From assembly GCA_949318235.1 (NCBI GenBank), contig OX439133.1:7692137-7756136 (forward strand): a stretch of DNA of 64,000 nucleotides. Reading direction: 5' to 3'. Both the position numbers and the translations under genes were made by a program. Every line of letters starts with the position of its first letter. Positions within the stretch are counted from its first letter, which is position 1. The notes under the pieces were generated by a model. That model was not told where the DNA came from and made no database searches. It was given only the letters and a program-made list of their open reading frames with translations. Below are positions 23,473 to 35,535 of the stretch, in pieces. The DNA is from Ecdyonurus torrentis (taxonomy: Eukaryota > Arthropoda > Insecta > Ephemeroptera > Heptageniidae).

Positions 23473-23809
23473 ACTTAGATCATAATATATATATATAGGA
23501 CTCGGACTTACTTTGTCGTTGTATATGGAGGCAGTCCATCTCACAGGAAAAGTACTTGGGAACGGACTTTTCTTAATATACTGTATATGAGTGATACATA
23601 TACAAGAGTATAGGTTCATCGTTAACCCTATTTATTATTATTTTTGTGCTCCAGAACACGAAAAAATGAAGATCACTTAATGCTTTTTAAATGGGATTGC
23701 GCTTTTTTTTTTAAAGGGGTGCAAGAAAACAGTTTAACCCAATTTGCACTCTCGGTACAGTGCATAATATTTAATATGCACTGGACTGTATGGACATTTT
23801 TTAAATTAC

Positions 23810-23842
<33 letters not shown>

Positions 23843-24028
23843 AGTAAAAAAAAAAAAAAAAAAAAAATGCAAATTATTATTTTTTTTTTTGTGTGCGTCT
23901 TCCTTTTTTTCCTGGCAGTAAAACACGACAGCTTATTATTATTATTTTAAACTTAATTTGCACCCATATGAAATAAGGACTACATTACGCAAACTCTCAT
24001 AAATATAGATGTTTAATAGATAAATTGA

Positions 24029-24253
24029 TAGGCAGGTTATCGGTTTAGCGCGCGGGGTGATGCGGGGAAAGCTAAGGGTCCCCTAATTTAACATTACGCT
24101 TATGGGGGAAAACACGTTTTTTGCTATTTTTGAGAAAACTACTCCTCCGATTTCGGAGAAATTTAAATGAGAAATACTAGACATACGTTTACGTGTGTTA
24201 AGCCACAGAAAAATTTTACGACTGTTTTAAACCGATAACCTCCATTATATGCA
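24029..24253. mobile_element. Family H, copy 4
   Basis: CAGGTTATCGGTTTAGCGCG through TTAAACCGATAACCTCCATT. The clearest H copy, with TTTAGCGCGCGGGGTGATG and ATTTAACATTACGCTTATG. Confidence 0.8.
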
Positions 24254-25901
24254 AATTATACTGACAAAAATAGCTGAAATCCCTCCTGTTTCTAAGTAAA
24301 AATAAAAGTGAAAGATAAAAAAAAACAAAACAATTAAACCATAATTTATAATCGTTTTTTTTTTTTTACTGATTTCAGACTTTTTCTTTTAAATTCGCAC
24401 TCTTTAGCTAGCATTGAACCACTCTGCTTTCACAAAGTGCCCATTTTTTTTTTTTTTTTTTTTTTTTTAAATAAATTTGCAAATCTTCTAAAATGGTTTT
24501 CTGTACAAAAAATGTTATAAATAAAAGACACATTATATTTAATATATAATATATTATATGAGCAAAAAAAATAAAGTATTTTTTATTATATTTCTTAATA
24601 TTATACTAATTAGAAGACAATATTTCTTGTATACATATTATCTTAATTAAGATAATGATTAATCTCAGTTAAATATAATTAATTAATTAAACATATTAAC
24701 ATTAATAATAATAATTAATATAAAGAGTATCAGATCAGATATATAATCGTCAAATTTTGAAAGAAAAAAATACATCGCGGAACTAAGAATTTATTTTTAT
24801 AAGATTGATTAAAAAATTGAATTAACTTTTTTATTTTTTACAAAATTTCTTGAAACTACTTTTTTTAAGTTCTGATTTGGACTTTTAATAATTTCAGACG
24901 CGATGAAACGATGAAAACACAATAGTTGATAATTAAAAAGATTTGATAGAAAAATACATAGATAGGAAAAAATTGGGGAATGGGAGATAGTATAAGCTGA
25001 ATATTATCTCCAATTTTTCCTCCATTTTCCCCAATTTTTCTTAATTTTATTACAACACTCGCCTAAAAAAGCCCGAGTTACCCGCCGTTCGATCTTTTAC
25101 GATATCGCCCATCCGCCTCCTTTTGAAATGCGCTCGAGAAATGGGCGATACATTAGAGGTAAAACGATAAATTGGTAATTGGTGAGGGTTTTTGAGAACA
25201 GTATATTATGTGTTTTTCTATCAAATCTTTTATAATTATCAAGTATCGCAAAAACGATTTTGTCCTAATATTTATTTTCTAACCCATTTTTTTTTTCGAC
25301 TCTGGACTCTGAGGCAATACAAGCTTTTGATAAAAAAAAAAAAAAAAAAGAAGCTTATTTTAAGTAGAAAAAAAAAGGGTCAAAATCTGTTAAAAGTCCA
25401 ATAACATAGATTAAAAGAAAAATCAATACATTCAAAATGCAGTATATTTAAAAAAGATAACGAATTTACAACAAAATAGATTCAAAATAGTTAAATATTT
25501 TTATTTTACAGCACAAAAATCAGAGAAAAAATAAATCTTAATAATAAAAATAAATGACGATTATTATAAAATTTGAAGTTTTAACTACCTCTAATATGTT
25601 GAAAAAATATTATAAAAATATTGTACATTAATTTTAATTTTATATCTTGGCCCTTTATTAATATTATTTAATGATTTTTAATTATTAGTATAATTACTGT
25701 ATATTTACAATATTATTATTTAACCCTGCACAAATTTTTATTACTATTTAGTTATTTTTTTAATGGCACTTAAATTACATATTTAATTATTAATTATTTT
25801 TAATTATATTTACAATAGCACTTTTTAATCATTCACTAACCATTGTTTTATTTTGAAATACTTAAAATTATTCACATTTTGTTAGCTTATTTAGAAAGAT
25901 C
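24254..25901. other. AT-rich intergenic region, no supported gene
   Basis: Separates the 3' ends of the plus-strand membrane-protein gene and the convergent PEAK-family gene. Mostly A/T with a small inverted repeat at about 24969-25040 (AATTGGGGAATGGGAG against CTCCATTTTCCCCAATT). Confidence 0.6.
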
Positions 25902-26226
25902 TTAAAGGCATAGAACACCTTGAACAAAAAAGTTGTGTAATATACTTAAAAAAAAAAAAAAAACTGAAAATCAATGTTGATTTGGCCGTAGTCATTGATT
26001 TCTAATTTATTTTCCATTCACAAAATGGCGCGAGCGGTCATTGACGTCACAGCTCGCTTGTTTTACGCTCGCGTGGACCAGGCGAGCTGTGACGTTAGTG
26101 ACCGCCAGTGGCATTTTGTGAATGGAAAATAAATTAGAAATCAATGACTTTGGCCAAATCAATGTTGATTTTCAGGTATATTAATATATTATTAAACTTT
26201 TTGTTCAAGGTGTTCTATGCCTTTAA
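25902..26226. mobile_element. TTAA-ended MITE family C, copy 1
   Basis: TTAAAGGCATAGAACACCTT pairs with AGGTGTTCTATGCCTTTAA. Long inverted arms (AGTCATTGATTTCTAATTTA; TTCACAAAATG; TGACGTCACAGCTCGC) make it almost a full fold-back. Confidence 0.9.
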
Positions 26227-26401
26227 TTTTAATTTTACAAAGATTTAATTTTTAGTTTAAAAGTTATACAATTTGCAAGGAAAATTGCACTTATTTAATG
26301 GCATATTTTTTAAAAACATTATTTTGAAAATTTATGTAAAAATATTGAAAAATTATTTATTTTTTTTTATCATTTTGAGCCATTTTGAGCACCAAAAATA
26401 T

Positions 26402-26718
26402 TTAAAGTCATAGACCAGAAGAAAACATAAGTATTGACACCACAAAAGTCTTGTTGGGGCTTACATAAATAACATTAGTTTGTCTCAAAACACAACTGTA
26501 GCCAGAAATTTTCAATTTATGCACAACTTTTTCAATGTACTAATTTTTGACTGTTTCTGATGTCAGAAGCAGAAATTGCATACTTTACAGTTTTTCCATG
26601 CTCTCTTATGGGGCTACTTTTACATTCTGGTATATGAAATTGTTATCAGTTTTGTAGATCCTATTTTGTGCTAAATCATTAACAAGAACATGTTATTTCA
26701 TGTGGTCTATGCCTTTCA
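26402..26718. mobile_element. TTAA-ended MITE family B, copy 3
   Basis: TTAAAGTCATAGACCAGAAG through ATGTGGTCTATGCCTTTCAA. More diverged than other copies. Confidence 0.75.
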
Positions 26719-26735
26719 ATTAAATAATAATATTA

Positions 26736-27115
26736 TTAGAGCCATAGACAACATAAAACAACATGAGCTTTTTAATGAATAAACACGAAATAGGATCTTC
26801 AAAACTGTTGACAATTTTTACCAGAATGTTAATGTAGCCCCACGAGAGAGTATGAAAAAACTGTAAAGCAAAAAATTTGTGCGAAAATTCATGTTTATGA
26901 CGTCAGAAACATGAAAAAATTAGTATGAAAATGTTGTGCGGGTTGCATAAATGGAAAATTTCTGATCACTGCTACGGGGCTACAGTTGGGTTTTGAGACA
27001 AACTTAAGTTATTTATGTAAGTCCCATCAAGTGTTTTGTCATATAAATGCTTTTTTTTTCTCTGGTCTATTCTTTTAATAAGAACATTTTATTTTATGTG
27101 GTCTATGCCTTTAAA
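26736..27115. mobile_element. MITE family B, copy 4 plus a family B tail
   Basis: TTAGAGCCATAGACAACATA through TCTGGTCTATTCTTTTAA (27078), opposite orientation to copy 3. It is followed by a detached end TTTTATGTGGTCTATGCCTT at 27090-27115. The pair lies just downstream of the PEAK-family stop codon. Confidence 0.7.
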
Positions 27116-27185
27116 TTGTTTTAAAAGGCATCTTTTTAAAATTCTAATTTTTCACAAAAATGGCATAATTTTTTTTTTTTTTTTT

Positions 27186-29669
27186 TTACAATAATGACGC
27201 ACGAGATAATCCAATAGCAGACGACGCTATCAAGAAATTCAAATACAATTCTTGCGACACAGGTAATTTAGTGGACGTACGATTCTGTGCTAGATTCTGT
27301 AACGCAGTAGCACGTTCCAGATCTAACCATCGCTGTATCGCTATCTCCTTATCTTGAGGTGATAACTCAGGTCCCCAGATCTTAAACTCCAGGTACGAGA
27401 TACATTTATTTAGTCCCTTATTGATAAGAATTGAAGTCAGTTTTGTGTCGTCTGGAAGCAGAGATTGGGACATTTGGTGTGCAACGTCTTGCAGAGATTC
27501 TCTTGTATGAGATTCTTTGTTACTGTCGTGTTGTAGTCGCGGTCCAATTTCAGTCAATTGTGGAGCCTGCGAATGTGAAATTAACATCAAGTTTCAATAA
27601 GCAATCAATATTAAAAAAAAATAATAAAAAAAAAACTAAATCCATTGATTTTTTTTTTAATTTTTTAATTTTTTTTGATTTTTTGCTTTTAGACGAAAAT
27701 TACCCAATTCAATATAACTTTTTGAGTTCTAGTATGATAAAGTCTTAACATTTTTAAAATGATAGCCAGTGCAATGGAATCCTAGCAATGAGCTGAATTC
27801 ATTGAACTGGCTACTGAAGCTGCTAACATCAATCAATATTTATTTGTATACAAGTTAGCAGCTTTAGTAGCCAGTTCAATGTAATCCTGGTGATGAGCTG
27901 ATTACATTGAACTGGCTACTGAAGCTGCTAGTATCAATCAATATTTATTTGTATACAAGTTAGCAGCTTTAGTAGCCAGTTCAATGTAATCCTGGTGACG
28001 AGCTGATTACATTGAACTGGCTACTGAAGCTCCTTGAGTCATAATCAATAAATCAATAATTACCGAGAACGTAATCACTGCAAACTCCTCCAGGCCGACA
28101 TTCATGACTCCCGTCTCTTGCAATCCTCGTAACGTGACCAATATTTGAAGTAACACCAAGTTCTTATCTTCTTCCTTATTGGCCAATGAGGTGTAGTCAG
28201 ATAGTGACGTGGTGCTGTGATTGGCTGGTAGAGGTAGGTTACATAGTGACGTCACTAATTGAGCTAGGGCACGATGATTGGCACCTACTACGGCACCGTA
28301 GTTCTCTTCTAACGTGCAGGACACTGCAGATCTGCGGCGACGGCTCATACGACCATCCTGGGCAAAAAAAAAAACAAAAAATTGTAAAATATTAAATAAG
28401 AAAATAAAATAAAAAAATTAAAATTAGAGAATTCTGCTTTGCATTAATTTTCAATACACAGTGCTCCAATGTCTCTTGTTCTATTTCTATCCAATTGTTT
28501 TATATAAAAAATTTTCAATTTAAAGCCCTTGTCAACTTACTTTTTGATCATTTAGAATACTAGATTGATAATTACCATACCTTATTATCCATGAATTAGA
28601 CACCAACACGTTGATTTTGTATTTATTTTTATTTTAACAGTTATATCACGTATCTGACGTCACAATGTACCGCCACCAATCACAGTCACCGCTCTGGTCA
28701 CGTGATAAATTTAAGCCCCTCCCACAAGTTCTTTACCCCTATCACCACCCCATCGGTACATTGTGACGTCAGATACATGAAATAACCGTTAAAATGAAAA
28801 TAAATACAAAATCAACGTGTTGGTGTTTAATTCATGGATAATAAGGTATGGTAATTATCAATCTAGTATTCTAAATGATAAAAATGTAAGTTGACAAGGG
28901 TTTCAAGAAAAAAAAAAAAAGGAAAAAAAAAAAAAAGAAAAAAAAAAAAAAAAAAGAAAAAAAGAAAAAAAAAAATTTCACATTAAAAATAAAGAAACGG
29001 CTAGAAATAGCAGCACTGGCCTTATACTTACCACAGTAGAAATTCTAGGGAGAGGTCGAAGTCTCACGTGGCACACAGTTTAGTTTTAATGTTTATATTT
29101 CTGAGAGCTTTTTGTCATTGTAATGACATTATCAATCAAAGATTTTTTTTTTTTAAATTTTTATTTATTATTATTATATTTTTATATCTGTGCTAGCAAG
29201 ATTTGTTACTAAACTATGGGACTCTCTCTCTTCCCTATGGTAAGGCCCTTGCTGGTTTCTCCTATCTTTTTCTTTCAAATTTATCATACCTAACGACAAT
29301 GGTTTATTTTCTCTAATATCTCACTCTAATTTAAGTACAATTTAGACTAACTACTTGAATCAATAAAAATTACTTACTGAGAATTGGATAGTCTCGTAAT
29401 CAGTATCATCAGAGGTGGGGCTGGATAAAGGCTCTGGAACAAAATAATAAATATAATTAGTTGTTTTTTTTTCATCATTATTATTTTTTTAATGTGAAAA
29501 ACTTGTAAAGCATATTGAGCAACAAAAAACAAACAGATTCTGAGATTGAGTAGCATACCTGGTGAAGTTTCTCTGAGGTTACTGTTGGGGGTGGTTTTGC
29601 CAGCTCCATGAGCGACTCGACTTTTCACAAGATCTGAAAATCATAAATTTTAAATTTAGAATCACCATT

Positions 29670-29708
<39 letters not shown>

Positions 29709-30314
29709 AAAAAAAGGAAAAAAGGAAAAAAACAATTTATTGTATACAGTTTTTAACCCCTGTTTGAGAAGCTACAGAAGGGTTGTAGGATATAATATGT
29801 GTATTCTATATGAAGCTCCTTTAGAATCAATTAATATTGATTTGTATACAAGTTAGCAGCTTCAGTAACCAGTTCAATGTAATCCTGGTGACGAGCTGAT
29901 TTCATTGAACTGGCTACTGAAGCTGTTAACATCAATCAATATTGATTTGTATACAAGTTAGCAGCTTCAGTAGCCAGGAAAAAAAAAAGTTGCTGATATA
30001 AATATTCTCCATGCAAAAGATCAATTTTCAATCCCCTCACCGAGATTAGCATAGACTGCATCATCGTCATTGCTCCTGTCACTTGGATCTGTGGCTTTCT
30101 CCCTCATATCTAGCAGCTGTGCAGACTGAGGGGGTGGAGGACGTGAAGGACGTGGTGCCAGCCCACTGCTGCCTGTTGACCCTGACAGCGACAGAGTGCG
30201 GGGTGGCGGCGGGGGCGGCCGTGGACGTCCTGTCAATCAGCAAAATAATTAGGAATCAATTTTCATATAACCCTAATATTAATTTTGTAAAAAAAAACGA
30301 AAAAAGAAAAGAAG

Positions 30315-30356
<42 letters not shown>

Positions 30357-33300
30357 GAAATAATATTAAAAATAACTAATGAGAAAAATATGATTTTTAA
30401 GCATTAAAAAAGTAGCTAACGTAAAATATAATATTTTCCTACCAGCAGGAGTAGTGGGAGAAGTCGATGACAAATTCTGTGGCGGAGGCGTTGTAGGCGA
30501 CGAACTCTGCTGAATCCTGGAAACCACCTGCACCTCTTTACCATCTAACATAGAGGGATGAATGATCTCAGGTCTGATAGGTGGGCTACCTGGTGGGCTA
30601 GGTGACGACGTAGGTGACGATGGACTCTCAGGTGACATCGCTCTCTCATCTTTCCCCAATCTCAACAATCTTCGTAACGAAAATCTAGCATTATTCTTCT
30701 TCGTTGGAGGTGATTTCTCCAGACTCGTTATACTATCTCGTCTCGTTAATTCATCAAAACTATCTTGTGAAGAATTTCTTGTATGTGTTTTCTCTTCTTC
30801 TAGTGGCGTCGGTGGTTTAGGGGCTTGTCGTTTTTTATATGAACCTAGCTTAGGTTTAGGGGTGGAGAAAGGTGGTTTTAAAGACATGTCTATATCAGTT
30901 GTTATGTTTTTAGGGGTTTCATATATTATAGTGGATTCAGGTTTGTTTTCAGGGGTGCAAGGTAGGGATATGTCTTCTTTTTTAATTAAGATTTTACTTT
31001 TTTCTTCAGATTTATTAGTTGGAGATTCTAATGTTGGGGGTTGGGGGGTTGATACTGCGATCTGGAAAACAATAATAAGTTAAATTAGGTACAGTAGAAT
31101 ATTTTTTTACAACATATCATGAAAGAATAATATATTAAAGGCATAGAACACTTTCAACAAAAAACATATCTAGAGTATCCTAACATACCTAAATATCAAT
31201 GTTAATTTGGCCAAAGTCATTGATTTCTAATTTATTTTACATTTTCTAAATGTCAGATGCATGTTTATGACGTCACAGTTTACTAGTCAACGCGTGCGGA
31301 AACAGGCACGCTGTGACGTCATAAACATGCAGCTGACGTTTTGTGAATGTAAAATAAATTAGAAATCAATGACTACGGTCAAATCAACGTTGATATTTAG
31401 GTATGTTAGGATACTAGATATGTTTTTTTTTGTTGAAAGTGTTCTATGCCTTTAATAAATATTTAAACCTAAAAATAGGTTACTTACTGCAGAAGTACTT
31501 GAGTTCAAAAATCGTTTACTGGTAGCCAATAAGGAAGCAGCTTTAGCCGGCACGGAAGCCAATAAGGACGCAGGTTTAGCTGGCACTTGAGGTCTCCCCA
31601 ACATAGCCCCGTGTAAGAAAGAAGATCTCGGAGTTACAGCCGGAGCATCTTGAGATTTAGGCACAGGCGGTGTTGCCAGATTTAAAGATTTAGGTCTTTC
31701 CTGAATAGGTACGTCTACCGCTCTTTCTTGATGCATAGATTTAGGTCGTGATTTAGAACTCTTTTTCTCCTTAATATTAACTGATTTAGGTCTTTCCAGT
31801 GTTGCCAGTTTTCCAATTACTTCTGTAGAAATGATTTCCTCTGTTGCCACATTTACCTGTGCTGTTAAATTTAATGAAGTTGGTCTTTCCATTGTTGCCA
31901 CATTTACCTGTGGTATCAGATTATAAGAATTTGGTCTTTCACATGTTGCCAAATCGTGTAAGATGGATTTTTGATGTGACGTTAGTGTCGGAGGTGGTGA
32001 ATTTGGCAACATTGGAGGCTTATCAACTTCATCCTCAGGTAATGGGGAGCTGGGGGGTGTCGGAGGTTTGTCGTCCTGTTTTATCAGTTGTGTTTCTGAC
32101 GATGGTTTCTCATTGGTTGATAGAATTGTGTTGTTGGATGTCATTGGCTCAGAGGTGGTCGTGGAATCTTCTCCGTCTGGTTGGCCAGCTAATTCTCTAG
32201 GCTCCAAACCTGACAAATAAATAATTAAATTTTAATTAGGAACCAAGTCAATTATGCACGTCAAATCCCTTAATTATCTAACTATTGAGCGGCTAATCTA
32301 TTTTCTTGTATATTTACACTTAAAGCCCTTGTCAACTTAATTTTTTATCATTTTGAATACTAGATTGATAATTACCATACCTTATTATCCATGGATTAGA
32401 CACCAAGACGCTATGATTTTGTATTTATTTTTATTTTGACTGTTATTTCACATATCTGACGTCACAATGTACCACCGCCAATCACAGTCACCGCTCTGGC
32501 CATGTGTGCCCCTCCCTCAAGTTCTTTACTCCTATCACGACCCCATCGGTACATTGTGACGTCAGATGCGTTAAAATGTTAAAACTGTTACAATGAAAAT
32601 AAATACAAAATCAACATGTTGGTGTCTAAATCATGGATAATAAGGTATGGTAATTATCAATCTAGTATTCTAAATGATAAAAAAGTAATTTGACAAGGGC
32701 TTTAATGCATACATTTATTTCAGCCAGTGTTTGAATATTTTCTCACTTGCTTGGGTTAAAATGAGACAGCTAAAAACTCATCTTACTCCTTTCTCAATTA
32801 TCTTTTTCTATTTATGATTTCCTATCACCTTTTTTTTATTTGTAATTTAGAACGATAGAAAATCTATAGCTCCGCTGAAAACTGAACTATCTATATAGTC
32901 TCCGCGCGCCTCAAATTTGGAACATCTGCGCTCTACGCCTCTCCCAAAATTGAAGCATCTGTAATGAAGCACTGGTAGGAGATGCTTCAATGTCGGGAGA
33001 GGTGGAGAGCGCAGATGTTCCAAATTTAAGGCGCGCGGAGACTTTAGATAGCTCAGTTTTCTGCGGAGCCATCAAAATACAGTTCACCAAGAAATTTATT
33101 CTAATTTTTACATTTCTTTTCCTTCCCCTGTTTCACTACTCCACTTTTTAGATTCCTATGTTCTTAATAATGAGAGCTCACTTCCAAAGAGAGAGATAAC
33201 AAGTTGGTCAATCCAAAGTCAGTTTCACCGTTCTGTGGTACAGCTCTGGATTAAAGGCATAGACCGGAGAAAAACATTAGCATTTATATCACAAAACACT

Positions 33301-33973
33301 TGATGGGATTTACATAAATAACTTTAGTTTGTCTCAAAACCCAACAGTAACTCCGTAGCAGTGATCAGAAAATTAGACTTATGCAACCCGCACAACATTT
33401 TCATACTAATTTTTGCATGTTTCTGACGTCATAAACATGAATTTTCACGCAAATGGCATACTTTACAGTATTTTCACACTCTCTCGTGGGGCTACATTAA
33501 CATTCTGGTAAAAATTGTCATCAGTTTTGAAGATCCCATTTCGTGTTTATTCATTAAAAAGCACACGTTGTTTTAAGTGGTCTATGGCTTTAAGGTTCCC
33601 GAGTGGGGCAGAGGCAGCCACTGTGTTTTCTCCTTAAGATAACATAGTAGATTGCCTATATAAATCATTCTCAAACTTTTGTCCAGAGCTGTACATTGGC
33701 AACAGTCAAAGAAACTCGGATGTGTCATATTTTTATACTTGATTTTGATTTTATAGATTTTTAAATTTTCTGCATAAGTTTTTATTGCGCCTTTAATAAC
33801 ACAAGTACAAAATTTTTAAATATATTTGTTCATCAGTTTTGTGGGAAAAATAACATGGTGAGCATAGGGTTTCCTATATTTCCTATGCTATGTTTTTACA
33901 CATAAGTGATGGATAAATCGATTTGAAATTTGGTACATATTATGCTATATAGGAAAGGCAATACAAAAATACG

Positions 33974-34019
<46 letters not shown>

Positions 34020-34606
34020 AAGTAAAAAAAAAAAAAAAAAAAAAGTAAAAAGTAAAAAAAAAAAAAAGTAAAAAGTAAAAAAAAAAAAAAAAAAAAAAAA
34101 GTGAAGGGTGAAACAACCACCTTTTTTATTGAATTTTTTTCATTTAATTTCCTAATAAGCTATGTTTGGAAGTTACCTCCCACTGGTTGCTATTCCCTAG
34201 GTACACATTACCAGTGCACATACCTAACGTAGACTTACTGCTCTGCAAAGCTAACGGCACAATCTCTGGAGCATCCAGTACTGGACGTCGAGGTTGGATC
34301 AGAACTCTCTCTCCTACAGTCCATCGTCGTATCAGAGCTGAAGATCTCGCCTCAACTAACTTGGGAGCTCGCTTGGACTCTTTAGGTGGACTGGTGGGAC
34401 TTTTCAGCAGGACTGTTAGCGTAGAGGATACCTGAAGTCAAGCACGTAAATCACATTTAGTATTTGATCATTAGCTATGTTCTGAAATACACTTGAAACT
34501 GCACAATTTACACCTAACAAGTGCCTGCATATTATTAATTAATATAACTCAATAACATAGGGCCATTTAATGTGTTAAAAAAATTATTTTTAAAAATATA
34601 AAAATT

Positions 34607-34642
<36 letters not shown>

Positions 34643-35504
34643 AGAAAGAAACAAACATTGCAATGGATATTGGATAGTAATGACAAAAATAAAAATTTAA
34701 AAAATAATGCTGATCAAAGTTATAGCTACAAACAATAATAATAATAAATAGCCAACGATAAATCATGAGATATAGGTCTGTTATACATACAATACATACA
34801 CATATCCATCTTGTTGTGAAAAAAAGGCCTATCTCGTATTTTGTCAGTGGAAGCAAAAGGCCTATCTCGTTTTTTTTTGTCAGTGGAAGCAAAAGGCCTA
34901 TCTCGAGCGCCATCTCCATATCATTCGGAAACAAGATAGGCCTTTTGCTTCCACTGACAAAGTATGAGATAGGCCTTTTTTTCGCAACAAGATCGATATG
35001 TCCCTTAAAGAGAAAGTTCAGGGGTTACAACATTGCCTCTTCAATATTAGATAACGAGAAGAACTGTTCATAAACGCACATATGGCCTTCCGTAGCCCCG
35101 CAAACTCGTGATCATCCTGCGAGATATGCAAACCGTATCTTTTACATCATAGTTGTTACTGCTTAAAATGTTTTAGCGGGCTGCATATCTTGCAGGATGA
35201 TATGATTGTAAGTTTGTGGAGCTACCATGAGCTACGGAAGGTGTTTTGGTCATCATATGTGAGTCAATGAACAGTTCTTCTCATTATCTAACATTGACAA
35301 AGCTATGTTGTAACCCCTGAACTTACTCTTACAAACTAGGGAGAAAAATTGTACATTTGGCAACCCATACTACAATTTCAATTGTTAGATGTGCATTTCA
35401 ACATAGGAAAACTTTTATTATTATTATTTTTTCTTACATTTTCGTTGCAAAAATTAGTTGTTGTTTTTTTGACTATTATTTTACTTGCGCAATTAAGAAC
35501 ATGC

Positions 35505-35535
<31 letters not shown>

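Noticed and set aside
27765..28031. CRISPR-like array of repeated units
   Set aside because: The units are inverted, not direct repeats. Spacers are also repeated, and the context is an animal intron.
29037..29100. Extra PEAK-family exon before a GTAAGT donor at 29037 (minus strand)
   Set aside because: The frames either hit stops or give phases incompatible with exons 10 (phase 0) and 11 (phase 0).
30562..31083. 173-aa plus-strand open frame
   Set aside because: It is the antisense shadow of PEAK-family exon 7, which keeps frame and phase with both neighbouring exons.
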